Of a stretch of 64,000 nucleotides of DNA, positions 33,181 to 45,903 are shown piece after piece. The position numbers were made by a program, and so were the translations under genes. Below the pieces are notes generated by a model, which saw nothing but the letters and a program-made list of their open reading frames with translations, was not told the origin of the DNA and ran no database searches. This stretch comes from Effrenium voratum. Taxonomy: Eukaryota > Sar > Dinophyceae > Suessiales > Symbiodiniaceae. Position 1 is the first letter of the stretch; each line of letters starts with the position of its first letter. Location of the stretch: positions 127,572-191,571 of the forward strand of contig CAUJNA010000467.1 in NCBI GenBank assembly GCA_963377175.1. Direction: 5' to 3'.

Positions 33181-33974
33181 ATCGCACCAGCCGATCGCAC
33201 GTCTTGGTCATGGTGCGATGCAAGCGCCTAAGGGTGGTCCATCCCTTTGAAGGTCCCAACCTGTGAGACCCAACGCGCTTGATTCGGACGATTGTATCAC
33301 TTCCCAGGGGACCTTTTGTCGGAAGCGCAGCAACTGGGCCCACGAAACGCCGGTATTCCACAACGCTTTTGGCGCTCATGTTCCAGTCATGCATCCATGT
33401 CCAATGTAGTGACTTGTTTGGTAGACAAAGGATGGAACCATTTTCGGGGTTGACCATCTTCGGTGGGGAACACAAAGGGAAAAGGAGTGCCACCGAACAA
33501 CTGTGCTTCTGCTAAATTCTCAAATGCTTGCAGCACAAAAGCCATGTTTTACAACCAACATCAGAGCAAGAGACTCACAGCCCCGGGACAGGGTCAAATG
33601 AGATGCTGCTCAAAGGCGATATCTCAAAATAAGGTGTGAGATGGTCAGCCAAGGGCTGTGAGAAAAACGTCATCTTTACTGGCAGCAACATCACATTTCA
33701 AGTTGTGCTGGGTAAAAACTGATCAGCAACCAAGTGTCCGACCCTCGCTGAAGGGTTTTTGTCTGGGAAGAACCAGTGAAAACAGGTTGTCGAACCGCTT
33801 TGGTGGTCAATAGGAGCCACCACCAAAAAGGCAAGCTGCTTGCTACAAGGATGCGAAAGTCAAGGCTCAAATATTTCGGGATGAACAAAAGGTAGAGCAA
33901 CACAGCGGAAATAAATGGTCAAATGGATGGGAGAAAGTGAGTGAACCATTTCTTGCAGTAGGATCCTGTCCGTA

Positions 33975-34062
33975 TCTCCAAGGGCTTGACACGCGACAAC
34001 GAACCAGCAGAATTGGCCGGAACATCTGCAAATTCATCCAAAACGAACAGCTTGCGCTGCAG
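33975..34062 (-). other. Exon-like frame inside intron B-C
   Basis: After CTTTGCTGCAG the minus strand reads RKLFVLDEFADVPANSAGSL, then SRVKPLE. It lies between exons B and C of the phosphatidyltransferase gene, which join in phase without it, so it is probably intronic. A plus-strand 120-codon frame also overlaps it. Confidence 0.25.
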
Positions 34063-34440
34063 CAAAGGGAAAGCAACAGGAGCTTTCCGAATTGCTCGTG
34101 GACAAAATCAGGGCTTTGCCGGAATGCATCTCAATTCTGTTGTTGTGTCGAGGAGAACTCCCTCCGAATGCCGAGTCATCTGAGTTTCACCAAACATGAG
34201 CGTCCAAAGCTACAGCATTGGCAAACTAAACATGTCATTCGTTGGATCATGCTTGGTGAACCTGAATATGTAACTTGGATTCACCAACCATTACTATAGG
34301 GGGTCCAGGCAAAAGAGAAGCTTTGCCTCTAAAACGCGATACCCCATTGATCAAACTCAACCAGGCGTTGATCAATCCTGGGCACCGCTGACATGATGCC
34401 AAAAACACAATTGCAAACAGTGACCTGCTCATTTATTCTA

Positions 34441-35495
<1,055 letters not shown>

Positions 35496-35815
35496 ACACA
35501 ACACCTTTTGGCCATTTTTAGTAGGGAACCCCCAACCGAAATCGGCAAAAGGGTGCAACCCCCCCCCCCACTGAGGAAATGGGAGACTCATTCACACATA
35601 CTCACGTACCCACCCACTCACTCTCAACATCTCTCAACCAATTACCCTCCCTCCCACTAACATGGCACACAGAGGGTCCCTCAAGAGGACAATGATCTTC
35701 CAGGTACCCTTACACAAATGCTATGGCAACGTGGGAAGGGTACGCGTCTGTCCCAGAACATGAGATCATCTGATTTTGACGCACCCCAAGCTCACCAGGC
35801 CCCCAGGTTCCGGGC

Positions 35816-35832
35816 CCCGCAGCAGCCGCCCA
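35816..35832 (-). CDS. PssA-type gene, exon B (17-nt micro-exon)
   Basis: Between an acceptor TAGCCAGCAG and a GC donor (GCGGG followed by GCCCGG). Reads WAAAA plus GG. It is needed to give the family's usual spacing between the first helix (VLTLG) and the DGLDG helix, and its phases (0 in, 2 out) exactly match exons A and C, giving PWQK-WAAAAG-LIMAAAV. It is too short to recognise alone, so the call rests on phase and spacing. Confidence 0.6.
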
Positions 35833-36115
35833 CTGCTGGCTAAAAGCCACCCCTAAGCACAGGTTGGTGGTGTCATGAGCAAGGCGCTGGTTTGGTTCAC
35901 TTAGCGCTCCGGTGCTTTTTGCTCACTCACTTACTTGCTCGCTTCGTCTGTGAGAAAAAAACAAAACAACAACATGAGAATCCAGAATGAGGAATCTCAA
36001 CATAAACACGGCTGGGTAAATTCAAAGAACAAAAAAAACCGGTTCCGTTCACTTCGCAACCCTGGGCTTCCCTCACTTCCGAAGCGGGTTGGCCACAGTC
36101 CAGGACTTGCGATTC

Positions 36116-36272
36116 ACCATATGGCCATGGGCTCAAAACCCAAATCGGTTAGCCCCTGGTGAACTTCCGATTCAATCCAACCACTAAAATAGGAAGCCTA
36201 AAATGGGTGGTGAATTCACCAATCCCCCAAAATGGGAGCCCAAACCGGTTTTGACAACCACAGCCATATGGT
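36116..36272. mobile_element. 157-bp inverted-repeat element, CATATGGC family
   Basis: ACCATATGGCCATGGGCTCA (36116-) faces GGTTTTGACAACCACAGCCA followed by TATGGT (to 36272), a long imperfect inverted repeat. The stretch CCACTAAAATAGGAAGCCTA followed by AAATGGGTGGTG recurs at 61310-61340. In intron A-B. Confidence 0.8.
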
Positions 36273-36578
36273 CTTGCCGTCCAGGAACTCAGGGAACCAG
36301 TTGCTCTCTGTTCCATCCAAACACTTAAACTTTGGATAGTTTGTAGGACAACAAATCATTCATAAGGTCAAACATGTGAAAGGTCGTAGCAAAGAGCAAG
36401 CAAGAACCAACGGTCTATTGGCAAAACAACCCTCCTACTTGCAGCCCGCCCCACTGAAAAACTAACAAAACCACACATGGAAATAGAACCACAAGCAAAG
36501 AGCAAACGGGTGCTGCTCAACCTTGGGAGGCTGTTTCCTCCTGGCTGACATTCAACTCACGCGAATTGGGATTAATAC

Positions 36579-36821
36579 CTAGTTGACGAGCCACACACAC
36601 ATACACACACACACGCACGCGCGCGCCCGAATCCTGCCCAACAAAGTTGCCACCCGAAGCATTTGGGGGCTGATCACAAGGTCATCTACATGGGGATGAC
36701 CATTGGGAAACACTACTAAACAGATTCTATTTTCCACTAAGTAGGAACAGTTACACATGGTCATTTGGGGCCAGGAATATTGATCAACCCCCATTTGAAG
36801 CTCTGCTTGCGGACCAAACAA
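36579..36821 (-). other. Open frame with an isolated HVDDLV string
   Basis: Eighty minus codons containing HPHVDDLVISPQMLRVA. The string recalls the (Y/F)xDD box of reverse transcriptases, but no neighbouring polymerase motif is visible and the frame runs into a CA/CG microsatellite. It lies in intron A-B. Weak. Confidence 0.15.
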
Positions 36822-37846
36822 GCTTGCAAATCTGATTTTCCAAGCCCGAACCGAAACTTTGTTTCGCTCTATAACACCAGCCTAGGGCATTTCCGAAAAC
36901 AGAGAACCCCTGTTTGAAGATGGTGTTCAAGAAAAGCAAAGGCAAATCCACCAAGGCAAATCCACCAAAGGCAATCCACCAAAAACTGAGTCCAACAAAC
37001 AAGGAGTAGGCCCCATGTCAACCATCCCATTTCAGCCTCTCACCAAAAACCAGTCAGAATTGCCCCCCTCGCCCTCCAAAAGAACATGTATTAGCATCTT
37101 CACAAACAACATCCTCACCGCCCCTTGTCGATTTTTCCGTGAGAGTTGAGGGCTTCAGCCGCTTGTTTGAACATGATTGAACATTGTTCAATTGCAATAG
37201 CACCCTGTTGTTTCCTTTTCACAACGGCAAATTACCATTGTGTGCTCCGCTGAGCGTAGAACCCTCTTGCAAGAATCTCTGTTTTGATTTAGTATTTGAT
37301 TGATTTAATTGGTTTTGTATTGATGGCATCTGAGTTTCTAGTGGATAAGATGGCACATCCAGCCGATTTTTGAAGGTTTGCGGCATGAACACTGAAGTAG
37401 TCAGGCCTAAAAGTCTGAGAGGACATAAAAATCAAGCATTCTCGTATGTGCCATCAATACGAACCCGCCCTTGCCACTCGCCTCCTAAGCTTGCAAGGAA
37501 TTCAGGGGACGAATTCGCTGAGAACAGCTCTCAGGGTCCCAGGGCGACAAGTGAAGAATGACTTGCTCCGGAATTACTTGCTATCTGTTAGGGCGACGGG
37601 GCAGCCTTGCCGGACTGCTTCTCTTGTCCGGAAGTCCAGGACTGAAAAGTTGTTCGCCATCTTTGCGTGTGCGCCATCTTTGCCTTCGCAAAAAGGCTCA
37701 AAGATTTGGAGGGACATTTTGGCTATGATGGCAAGGTGCCATCAATACGAAACCCCCGATAATTGAATAAGCTGCACAGCCATGATCTGACTGAGGGAGT
37801 CATGGAACCAGTGCGTTCCACGCTTTTTGCCACGGGAAAAGCCCAC

Positions 37847-37909
37847 CTTCTGCCACGGCCCCCGGCGCATGGCGGTGAGGCTGCACGCCAAAGCTCCCAG
37901 GGTGAGGAC
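37847..37909 (-). CDS. PssA-type gene, exon A (first membrane helix)
   Basis: Acceptor GAGCTGAG (or CACTCAG seven bases earlier), GT donor (CAGAAG followed by GTGGGC). Reads VLTLGALACSLTAMRRGPWQ then K. LTLG-x2-A/L-C-x-L-x-A is the pattern of the first PssA helix. It ends in phase 0, joining exon B. Confidence 0.78.
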
Positions 37910-38577
37910 CTCAGCTCTGAGTGGATTGAGTGGGTGCCGTTTCAGGTGCCCTGCGCGAATCCCAAAACGTTGGAGTCCGACCCGTAAGTCAACACCCCAC
38001 ATCAGCTTCCCCCGTGCTGGTTTGGAGCCCCCTCTCTGGGAGTGTCTTCTAGACCCACGAAAAAAGAAAAGAACAAAAACATGGGCGCTCCGGAGTTTTC
38101 CCCGTTGGTTTCCTTTAAACAAAAAATATAAGAACATCGGGTGCCAACTCAAAAGCAAAAAGAACACCCCCGGTTTGAGAGGAGTAGGGGACAAACACAA
38201 AGTGGGCTGTGGTTTTCCTTGTGGTCTCCTGTTAAAAAAAAACACACACACAAAAACAAAACCTTAAAGCATGGGGACCAACTCAAAAACGATACCCCCC
38301 TTTGGAAGGATGCCATCTTCGTGTTTGGAAGGATGTCTTTTATGGGACCCCCCCAAAACTCAGTTGTTCCAAGGACCTAGACACTTCTCAGGCGATCACC
38401 GTTGGGGCCATGCCGAACCATGGGAATCCAAAAAGGGGTCGCTTTGCTTTGGGCAAGTAAACAAATGGGCTTGAGTTCTCCTTGTGGTTTCCGGTTAAAA
38501 AGCCACAAACATGGGGAACTCTGCCTTCTTCCAAACCTATGCGGATGATTATTTGTTGGCACTCACAACCCCAATTG

Positions 38578-38687
38578 TCACTTCTGAACGAGATGGGCCA
38601 CAAAGTAACCACACATCTTGCGTACCACTAACATGTTCCTGACCCAACAAGTGACTATAGTCCGAAACGGAACTGCAGGGGTTGAGC
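38578..38687. mobile_element. CTCACTTCC-family element, degraded ends
   Basis: TCACTTCTGAACGAGATGGG, CCACAAAGTAACCACACATCTT and GACCCAACAAGTGACTATAG match the family at 24236-24329. It begins 30 nt beyond the exon A0 donor. Confidence 0.7.
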
Positions 38688-38716
38688 CATTCCAATCCGG
38701 AACACGCTGTTCTCAC

Positions 38717-38839
38717 TGCGAAGATCAGATCGGATCGGATGGGCGCACCGATGGGGCTGCCAGGCAAAGCCATCGTGGAAATCTGCTGCCCGGCTTGGCC
38801 TGCGGCATTCGCAAAGAGCAGGCGAGTCGCGATCAAAAC
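38717..38839 (-). CDS. PssA-type gene, probable exon A0
   Basis: Acceptor GGTACCAG and donor GTGAGA frame 41 codons in phase 0: VLIATRLLFANAAGQAGQQI, then STMALPGSPIGAPIRSDLIFA. Joined to exon A it gives DLIFAVLTLGALAC, where bacterial PssA often has IPNLLTLGNL. Both splice signals are clean and the phase is right. There is no diagnostic residue, so it may instead be intronic or belong to a separate upstream gene. Confidence 0.5.
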
Positions 38840-39833
38840 CTGGTACCTTCCATTTGCTGTTTCGCCCCTGGAAAACATATCATATTTCCAGTAGGGAGAA
38901 CCACAAGCGCTGCAAGCACATTCGAGTAATTGCATGATCTCTTCCGACAGAAGGAAAATCACTTGTCAGCAAATGGAAGTATATTAAGATGGTCGGCCCA
39001 GAACCATGTAAAGAATAATAGGCGACTGCACGTGATTCTGGTTACGATTGTCCCTTACTACCCTCCAATTACCCAGGTTTTGATTCAGATTCAGGTTCTA
39101 TCCATCAAGGTGATGGAAACTCAACAACTTCGTGTATAGCAGCCACGCAAATACTGTATGAAAGCACACATCAAAATAATAAGGCGCACACACACACATA
39201 CAAATGCACAACAAACAGACTGGCAAGAAAAGCGCAATCAAGCAAGGCAGGGAAAGGCATAAGGGAGATCAAGACAAGGCAAGCAAAGCAAGCGAACAAG
39301 CTTAAGCTGGTGAAGCAGACCAATGCACCAATGACAACACATCATACTCGAGGGTGGGTGGAACTCCAGCAAACTTGTCGAACTTTCTCTTGTGCCCAAA
39401 CTTCTAGGAAGGGTCCAACCCCACTTGAAGACACCCCAGGGATCTCACCTAGGACCGTTTTGAATGTGGGCAACTCTTTCGGCCTCTGGGTCTCCCCGTA
39501 CCTCGTACATCAGGTGATCAGCATCTCAAACAAAAACAAAACAAACTGAAACCAGACCAAACCAAGTGAAATAATCAATGCATCTCAAACCAATGATACC
39601 AAAGCAAGAAAGGGGGTCTAAAGCAATCTGAACCTTGACATTGGTGAGGCCGCCAGTCCTGAAAATAAGCTCACCAGAATTTGTCAAAATGATTGTTGAC
39701 CCAAAGGATCCCTTGATACCCTTGGAGGATGGTTTTTAGAGGATTCAACATCTGTCTCTGTGCGGAAGGCGCTCTCAACCCATTGACTGGTTGTTTCCCA
39801 TGGTTCTAAAAGTTTAATAAACATCGGCCTTGC

Positions 39834-40071
39834 CTTTCTTGATGTCAAAACCCAGAAAAGGTCGTGAGTCTCAGACATGCCCTTGCCTGTGAGACGGACA
39901 TAGCGCACTTCGGCGCGGCACGTGGGGCCTTTAAGGCTTAGATCTGTTTTCGCGTCCTCAAAATCTGATCTCTTCGCACGTCTCCAGCTGGGTGCGGAAC
40001 ATTTGGTCTTGGGCTTGGGGGCTTGGCCCTTGGCTGATTCAGTGATGGTTGTCGGTTGCGGCGAGGGAAAA
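39834..40071 (-). CDS. Exon candidate, basic N-terminal-like segment
   Basis: Acceptor CGGCTCGCTCAG, 79 codons plus one base, GC donor (AAG followed by GCAAGG), ending in phase 0 so it could precede exon A0. Reads FPSPQPTTITESAKGQAPKP at the start and ETHDLFWVLTSRK at the end, with a Lys/Arg/Ser/Pro-rich middle. The frame remains open another 50 codons to a stop at 39684. A plus-strand frame (VVGCGEGKLSEPKRALVQAV) overlaps the acceptor end. Confidence 0.38.
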
Positions 40072-40376
40072 CTGAGCGAGCCGAAACGGGCATTGGTCCA
40101 AGCCGTTCATGCATTCGTCAAGGTGCGTATAATCCTTCAGTTCGAGTCTCCAAGTGGTTCGTGTGTCCTTGCAACTGATTTGGAAACAAGGGTGTTTCCG
40201 CACACGTAGGTTAAAACACGCACGAAACTTCTAAAAAAAACCAAACTTACGAATCCCACACACACACACAAAAGCAATGCCCACGACATGAAACTCAGGA
40301 TTGCTCTTCGACGCATTCTGTAGGCACCAGTTTGGATGGCCCCTGACGAGTCGGGAATCTCATGCCTTATGCCCAC

Positions 40377-40478
40377 CTCAAGTCCGTTGATTGCCCGCCA
40401 AGGGTCTGGTGCGTGAAACATGCGGGTAGGAACATCCGGATTGAAGGATGGTGTCGACATGCGTCGACATTGCCACTG
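40377..40478 (-). CDS. Exon candidate
   Basis: Acceptor GACCTTCAG and donor GTGGGC enclose 34 codons: QWQCRRMSTPSFNPDVPTRM, then FHAPDPWRAINGLE. Both signals are good. Family unknown. The phase does not fit the next candidate unless a GC donor ten or so bases later is used. Confidence 0.38.
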
Positions 40479-40574
40479 CTGAAGGTCGACAAAAGGGGAA
40501 ATGGAGAGACCCTTTAAAGGGAACCTGTGGCAACCAAAGCCCTGCTTCAAAGGAAATTCGGTTGGTTGTGTAAA

Positions 40575-41000
40575 CACGCGCGTTGTGTTTGCGTGCGGGT
40601 GCGTCTGTGTCTGCGTGCGTGCAGGTGTGTGCGTGCGCACGTGTGTGCGTGGGTGCGTGGGTGCGTGGGTGGCTGTGTGTGTGTGGGGAGCTTTTTCAGT
40701 CTTTGTGTCTTTGTGTGTCTCTGTCTCTGTGTCTGTGTGTCTCTGTGTCTGTGTCTGTGTGTTTCTCTGTCCGTGTCTGTGTCGGTGTCTGTGTGTGTGT
40801 GTGTGTGTGTCTGTGTGTCTGTGTGTGTCTGCGTCTGTGTGCCTGTGTCTGTGTGAGTGTGTGTGTCTGTGTGTCTGTGTGCGTGTGTGCGTGTGTGGGT
40901 CTGCGGGTCTGCGGGTGTGCGGGCGTGCAGGCGTGCGTGCACGTGCGCGTGCGCGTGCGCATGCGCGTGGGTGTGGGTGTGTGCGGGTGTACTTGAGTCG
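40575..41000. repeat. GT/GTGTCT-rich microsatellite
   Basis: Mixed GTGC, GTGTCT, GTCTGT and GCGT repeats over about 420 bases. Confidence 0.95.
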
Positions 41001-41257
41001 GACGTTTCTCTACTAATAGGTTAAGAAGGTTAATGGTGGAACTTGATTAATAAACCCGCCCCCCGCCCCCCCCTCAAGGTTGACAAGGTTTGGGAAAATC
41101 AGATTTTGGGGGTTCCCCTGCGGCCTCCCCCTAATAATTGATCTGCAGGACTTGAAGCTTGAGAAGCTTGAGGATTGAGGTTTGGAGGCTTGAGGTTTCT
41201 GATCAGCTGCCAGGCTCCTGCAACTTGCTGCTGTAGAAGACAAACTTTTAAGAAAAA

Positions 41258-41568
41258 GGGACCCTTGGCCAAATTCAAATAGAATCTTCTGGTAGTATCT
41301 GTTGAGTAGTAGCCCTTTAGGTTTCCAATTGCTGGGGCCAGGTTGTTGCTTTTGAGGAGGGGCACCCCCTTGATTAATCAGGGGGGTTTCTCTTATTAGG
41401 GGGGGTCAGGCCTTGAAGGGGGGTACCCTTGTGGGCCTTGGCAAACCTGCATTTCTTAAACAGGATGTAGTAAAGAAATTTGCCGTTTGGGAATGCAAGC
41501 TTTTCAGAAAAAAGAACCCTTGGCCTAATTCAAACAGAATCTTCTGGGATTATCTGTTGAGTAGTAGC
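41258..41568. repeat. Direct duplication about 250 bp apart
   Basis: CCCTTGGCCAAATTCAAATA ... GAATCTTCTGGTAGTATCTGTTGAGTAGTAGC (41258-41315) is repeated at about 41508-41568 with few changes. The blocks GAAGGGGGGTACCCTT and GGGGGGTTTTGGAGGTGCCC nearby also occur, slightly altered, at 6463-6490 and 6636-6665. Confidence 0.75.
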
Positions 41569-41645
41569 ACAACTTGAAGAAGGAAACACTGAAGGCAGGA
41601 GAGGCCATGAAGGAAAGGAGTGAGAGCATTCAGACAGGCTGAGTC

Positions 41646-41882
41646 ATGAGGAAAAGGATGCTGCTGCTGTCTGCTGCTTCAGGATTTTTTCTGGGAGATT
41701 GGGGGACGTCTTTAATCATGGGGGGGTTTTGGAGGTGCCCCCAAAAAATTAAGGGGTGTTTTTGTTGGCCAAACCTTGTGGGTGCCTTTAAAGTAGTATT
41801 GAATGGAAATGGTCTGGGGAAACCGGACGTCTTTAATCAGGGCGGGATTAACGAAGAATTGCAGAGTTTAATGAAAGAGTAG
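41646..41882 (+). other. Open frame over repeat sequence
   Basis: A 78-codon plus-strand frame beginning MRKRMLLLSAASGFFLGDWG. It overlaps the repeat blocks shared with 6.4-6.7 kb, so I treat it as a repeat frame, not a gene. The following 800 bases (to 42690) hold nothing I can assign. Confidence 0.3.
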
Positions 41883-42689
41883 CAAGGCAGTGCTAGTATG
41901 GTTGTATGTATGTGTTAAGGTACATGTAAAGTTTATGTTATGTTAACATAGTTATGTAATGATTAGCCAATTATGTTAGGGGTTTGCCTAAGTATGTCTA
42001 AAACTTAGGTAACCTTAGGATAGCTAGCTGTATTTAACATAGCTGGTGATATCGTTGTCACTGTCAATTTGTGTGTTCCCATTTTTGCGCATTTTGGGCT
42101 TTTTTGATTCACACATTGCAGCTGCTAGCTGCCTGTCACCAAGAACAAAAAGTGTCCAATCATTAGCACACAGTGCTGAAACGCGTTTGCTTGTTGCTTC
42201 TGCAGCACAGTAGCGCACAGTGCTTTTGGTCAGTGTCGGCCGAACAAATAGTACAATCTGCCGCCCATGGCCCGAGCCATGTATGAAAGCTCTTTTGGAA
42301 GAAACCAGCAAGAACAAAGCAACCAGCACAAAAGCCAGACAGGCACACAGGGTTCACCTTTCCACTGTTGCAGTTGCTGGTCTTTCACAGCCATTGTCTT
42401 GGAAAGTGACATAATGGTCGTGGTTTGCATGGCATGTCTCACCAGCCCAATGAAATTCAATGCATTTTTTGGGTATGCTCAAGCTCAATCAATTTGATGA
42501 GCTTCTGCATGCATCAAAAAAGCTCAATTATGGTGTTCATACTTTCCTGCATGTTTTTGTGGAAAATAAGCAGGCATCATTTATCATGCCAAGGGAAAAT
42601 GCAACCCAAAAATGCTAAATGGGTAGCAGATTTAGTAATGTGTGCTCTAGCTATGTTAACCTTCCTAACCAATTAGCAGAGAAGCATCC

Positions 42690-42935
42690 GACTCAAGTAT
42701 GTGGGCGTGGGTGCGGGTGTGCGTGTGCGTGTGCGTGAGCGTGCGTGAGTGTGTGCGTGTGCGTGTGGGGTTGGGTGTGTGTGTGTGTGTGGGTGTGTGT
42801 GTGTGTGTGCGTGTGTATGTGTGAGTGCTTGTTTCTGTGCTTGTCTGTGTGCTTGTGCGCTTGTCTGTGCATGCTTGTGTGCGTGTGTGCTTGTCTGTGC
42901 GTGTGTGTGTGTGTGTGTGTGCGCGTGGCTTCAAG
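42690..42935. repeat. GT-rich microsatellite
   Basis: GCGTGT, GTGTGGG and CTTGTCTGTG variants over 240 bases. Confidence 0.95.
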
Positions 42936-43016
42936 GGAAAGCACCAGGAAATTCGCTTTATGCTTCTGAGGGTACCTTCTGGGCTTGATTGGAAGGGAAC
43001 ACAACCGGATCTCCGC

Positions 43017-43117
43017 CCGGGCTTTTTGTTCGCCAGCGCAACCTCCGCTGCCAAACCTTGGTGTTGCTGTTCCCACGCGCGGCTGGTTTTGCACAAAGCC
43101 ATCCTGATTTGCTCACC
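43017..43117 (-). CDS. Exon candidate, helical
   Basis: After acceptor AAATGCAG the minus frame reads GEQIRMALCKTSRAWEQQHQ, then GLAAEVALANKKPG. Charged and helical. The donor is not clear (only GA or AT at the likely end). Follows in transcription the candidate at 43905-44039. Confidence 0.42.
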
Positions 43118-43904
43118 CTGCATTTGCTTCAGTCCCCAGGGAAAAGAAAAATACTCCAGTAGTGATAGACAACCAGTTAAACGTAATTTTGAGCAAACGG
43201 AAGCAAAGCTACCCTGATTTTGTTGAGCTCTCAACAGAGCAGGGCTTGTCCACGAACCCAAATAGATCAGCCAGGCTCCCTCTGGCACAAGTTCGATGAG
43301 GCGAGTAGCACCAGTTGACCCCACTAGCAGGTTCCTGTGCACCATCCAGAAGCTGTCAAACAGACCTGGAAATGGTGGCCAACAGACATGAAACTCGTCA
43401 GGGACCCAGTGAGGTTCCAGCTTGAGGGGAGACTTTGCACCGTGCTTCAGTTCAAAACCAAAACGAAAGCCGTTTTTGGCGTCTCCTACTTTCAATATGA
43501 GTGGTGTGGGAGTTTGAGGCTGGTTCCAAATGTCCAATGTCCTTCTCAAATTCACAGTAGACGAACTTTGACTCCGAATTGATCAAGGCGACTTAGCCGC
43601 GCGGTATTTCCACGTGTGAAGGAGTCCTCTAGTTGGATCTAGTGGGATTCCTAGTCAACAAGGGGTTTATTAACCCAGAATCAACCTGGCTCTGCATAAA
43701 AGATGCAACCATTTCAAGACCTGAAGTCAAATAGTCAAAGGACACCATGAGCTCATTTGACCCCGGATCGGTGAGGCAAGGAGCGGTTTTGGCTCAGCAT
43801 TGGTAGGTTCATCCCATCCACAGTATGTTCTTCTTTAAAGTGCTTCCAGGGTGGAACAGACCAACAAAACAAGGATTCGTAGTGGATCTGTCCTGATGCC
43901 CTAC

Positions 43905-44039
43905 CTATCGCAAGCAAGAGTGAGGGACCCCTCTTTCGGCCCGAGAGTCGCATCTGGCGCTCCGCCTCAAGCTGAGCTTCCAGTGACGCTACCCGCGCCT
44001 CGTCGAAACACAAGGCGATGGTTTTGTGGAAAAACGCGG
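43905..44039 (-). CDS. Exon candidate, coiled coil
   Basis: Acceptor CGGTTCCAG, 135 nt, GT donor (GATAG followed by GTAGGG). The single open frame reads AFFHKTIALCFDEARVASLE, then AQLEAERQMRLSGRKRG. The ARVASLEAQLEAERQ part is a clear coiled coil. Protein unknown. Confidence 0.55.
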
Positions 44040-44526
44040 CTGGAACCGGGGAGCACGGGTGGGACGGGGAAGGCGAACGTCAAACCCCTCATCTTACACG
44101 GCTCCGAGAAAGCACCTCGAAGATGCATTTCCTCGAAAGGAGGGACTGGGTCCGTGTCAGGTGTTATGTTAGGGTACGCATTAACCACCAAGTTGGGTGA
44201 ACCGTGGGTTTTGGACAACTCCAGGAGATTACCTGGAAGATACATTTGCTTTTGCAGTGACATGTTAGTCTAGTGGGCCAGGGGACAACCAAAATAAGTG
44301 AACCATGGTTTTGGGGGTTGGACCCTCAAGCGCCCTGACAAAACATATTCCGGCCAGAGACCCCAAACAGTGACGGGCATAGACTGACCCGGCGGCCACG
44401 GGCTGGAAAGACATGGGCATCCTGCTGGCGTTTGCGCACCGACATGAGGTTGTGGGTACCTAACGGCATAGAGCGGGTGGTTTCCAGTATCTTCATGCGT
44501 TAAACATGAAGTTGGAGGTGTCCATC

Positions 44527-44654
44527 CCGCGCGCCGACTGAGCAAGGCGACGCACTGAGCTTGTTGCGAAACCGTCAGCAACACAGCGAAAGGCTTCTCC
44601 TTCACCAGCGCCCGAAGCTCGTCTCGCTGCAACTTTCTCGCGGCCTGCTTTTGG
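44527..44654 (-). CDS. Exon candidate, helical
   Basis: Acceptor GGATTAG, 42 codons, possible GA donor. Reads QKQAARKLQRDELRALVKEK, then PFAVLLTVSQQAQCVALLSR. Strongly helical with a basic face. Family unknown. Confidence 0.5.
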
Positions 44655-45275
44655 CTAATCCCTATAGCTCTGAGCACGCTGCCGGTAGCTCGCAACAATC
44701 GCAAGATAAAGTTCCCAACAAAACGCGCACCCACCTACACGGCTGCAGTCTCTTCCAAGATGCAGGTGCCAAGATGCTCCAAGTCCAAGTTTGTCCGCGC
44801 ATCTACACGCGCAGTTTGCAGCAAAGCCGCTTCCATGGGTCAAACTCACAGCTGGAGCCAAGCCAAAGACATGACGGCAACTGCCGGGAAAGTCTCTGTG
44901 CACAACAAACATCTCTCCGTGCTTAATTCCAGCAAGACCAGGAACCTTGTTTTGGTGGGTTCATTGCAGCAGGCTGCGTGCGCAGAGAGGTCACTTGGCA
45001 TGCTCAAAGTTTGCACCGCGCCACAGCGAGAGATTTTGGGCAAGCCCTGCGCAGCCGAAACGCACTTCGACATCATACCACCTCACGATTTTGCGGTAAA
45101 TACCTCGCAAAATGCTCCCGGCCAAACTCGCGGGCCTCATTTTGTGCGAGCCTGCACAGTCGATAAGTTCAAACCTTTTTTGGACCAACCACTCAATTGG
45201 AAGTGAGTCTCCGAGTCGGTTTTGAGGGATGTCGAGCCCTGGCCATTTCAGCAAATGGCAGAACTCTAGGGCGAC

Positions 45276-45361
45276 CGAAGACGACAGTCGCGTCTCTCTG
45301 GGAGCAGCTCGCCTCCGCACTGAGCAGCCGCGCGAGGCGCTGTAGCCCGCTGGGCAGGCGG
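45276..45361 (-). CDS. Exon candidate
   Basis: Acceptor GTTGAG, 86 nt, GT donor (TTCG followed by GTCGCC). GC-rich; reads RLPSGLQRLARLLSAEASCS, then QRDATVVF. Other frames through the region are also open, including a 110-codon minus frame ending at 44991. Confidence 0.42.
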
Positions 45362-45829
45362 CTCAACACCTATACGACTCCCCAAATCACAGAGGGTTCA
45401 CACAGGGGGTGACAGCGGGTTACAGGGGTTCTAGGGGGTTTACAGGGGGCGATTAGAATCACATAAACTGCCAATGTCCGGTCATGGAACGGAAAGCGTG
45501 TGAAACCCACCAGTGACTACCAAAAAATACCCTACCAAAAACCAAGGATACAAAACTTACTCAAGAGGTCTGGTTTGGCGGCCAACACGACCCCTGGCCG
45601 TATCACCTCACAGAAACCCCAGAATTGTCCCAACAACCAGATGTACCACCCGACTTGCCCCGAATTTCCGTGGTTCCCCCGCCGCAACCTGTTTCTGGGG
45701 GCCGAAAAGACCTGGGGGGATCAAGTTGGACAAAGGCATCTTGTGGCTTTCCAACCAACGGTCATCCCATGTACAGGGCCCTTTGGATCAACCCCATATG
45801 GCCAAACGAAAAGTTTCTTGCGCATGCAC

Positions 45830-45903
45830 CTGCCCGCAGAAGAGCGCGACCAAGGTGAGGCCAAGCAGACGCGCCAGGAAGTCGCAGCCCGTAAGATCTT
45901 TGC
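45830..45903 (-). CDS. Exon candidate, membrane helix
   Basis: Clean CTGCTCAG acceptor and CAG followed by GTGCAT donor. Reads KDLTGCDFLARLLGLTLVAL, then FCGQ: a probable transmembrane helix with GC-rich codons. Unidentified protein. Confidence 0.55.

Noticed and set aside
36579..36821. HVDDLV as a reverse transcriptase active site
   Set aside because: Single short match, no flanking polymerase motifs, inside an intron.
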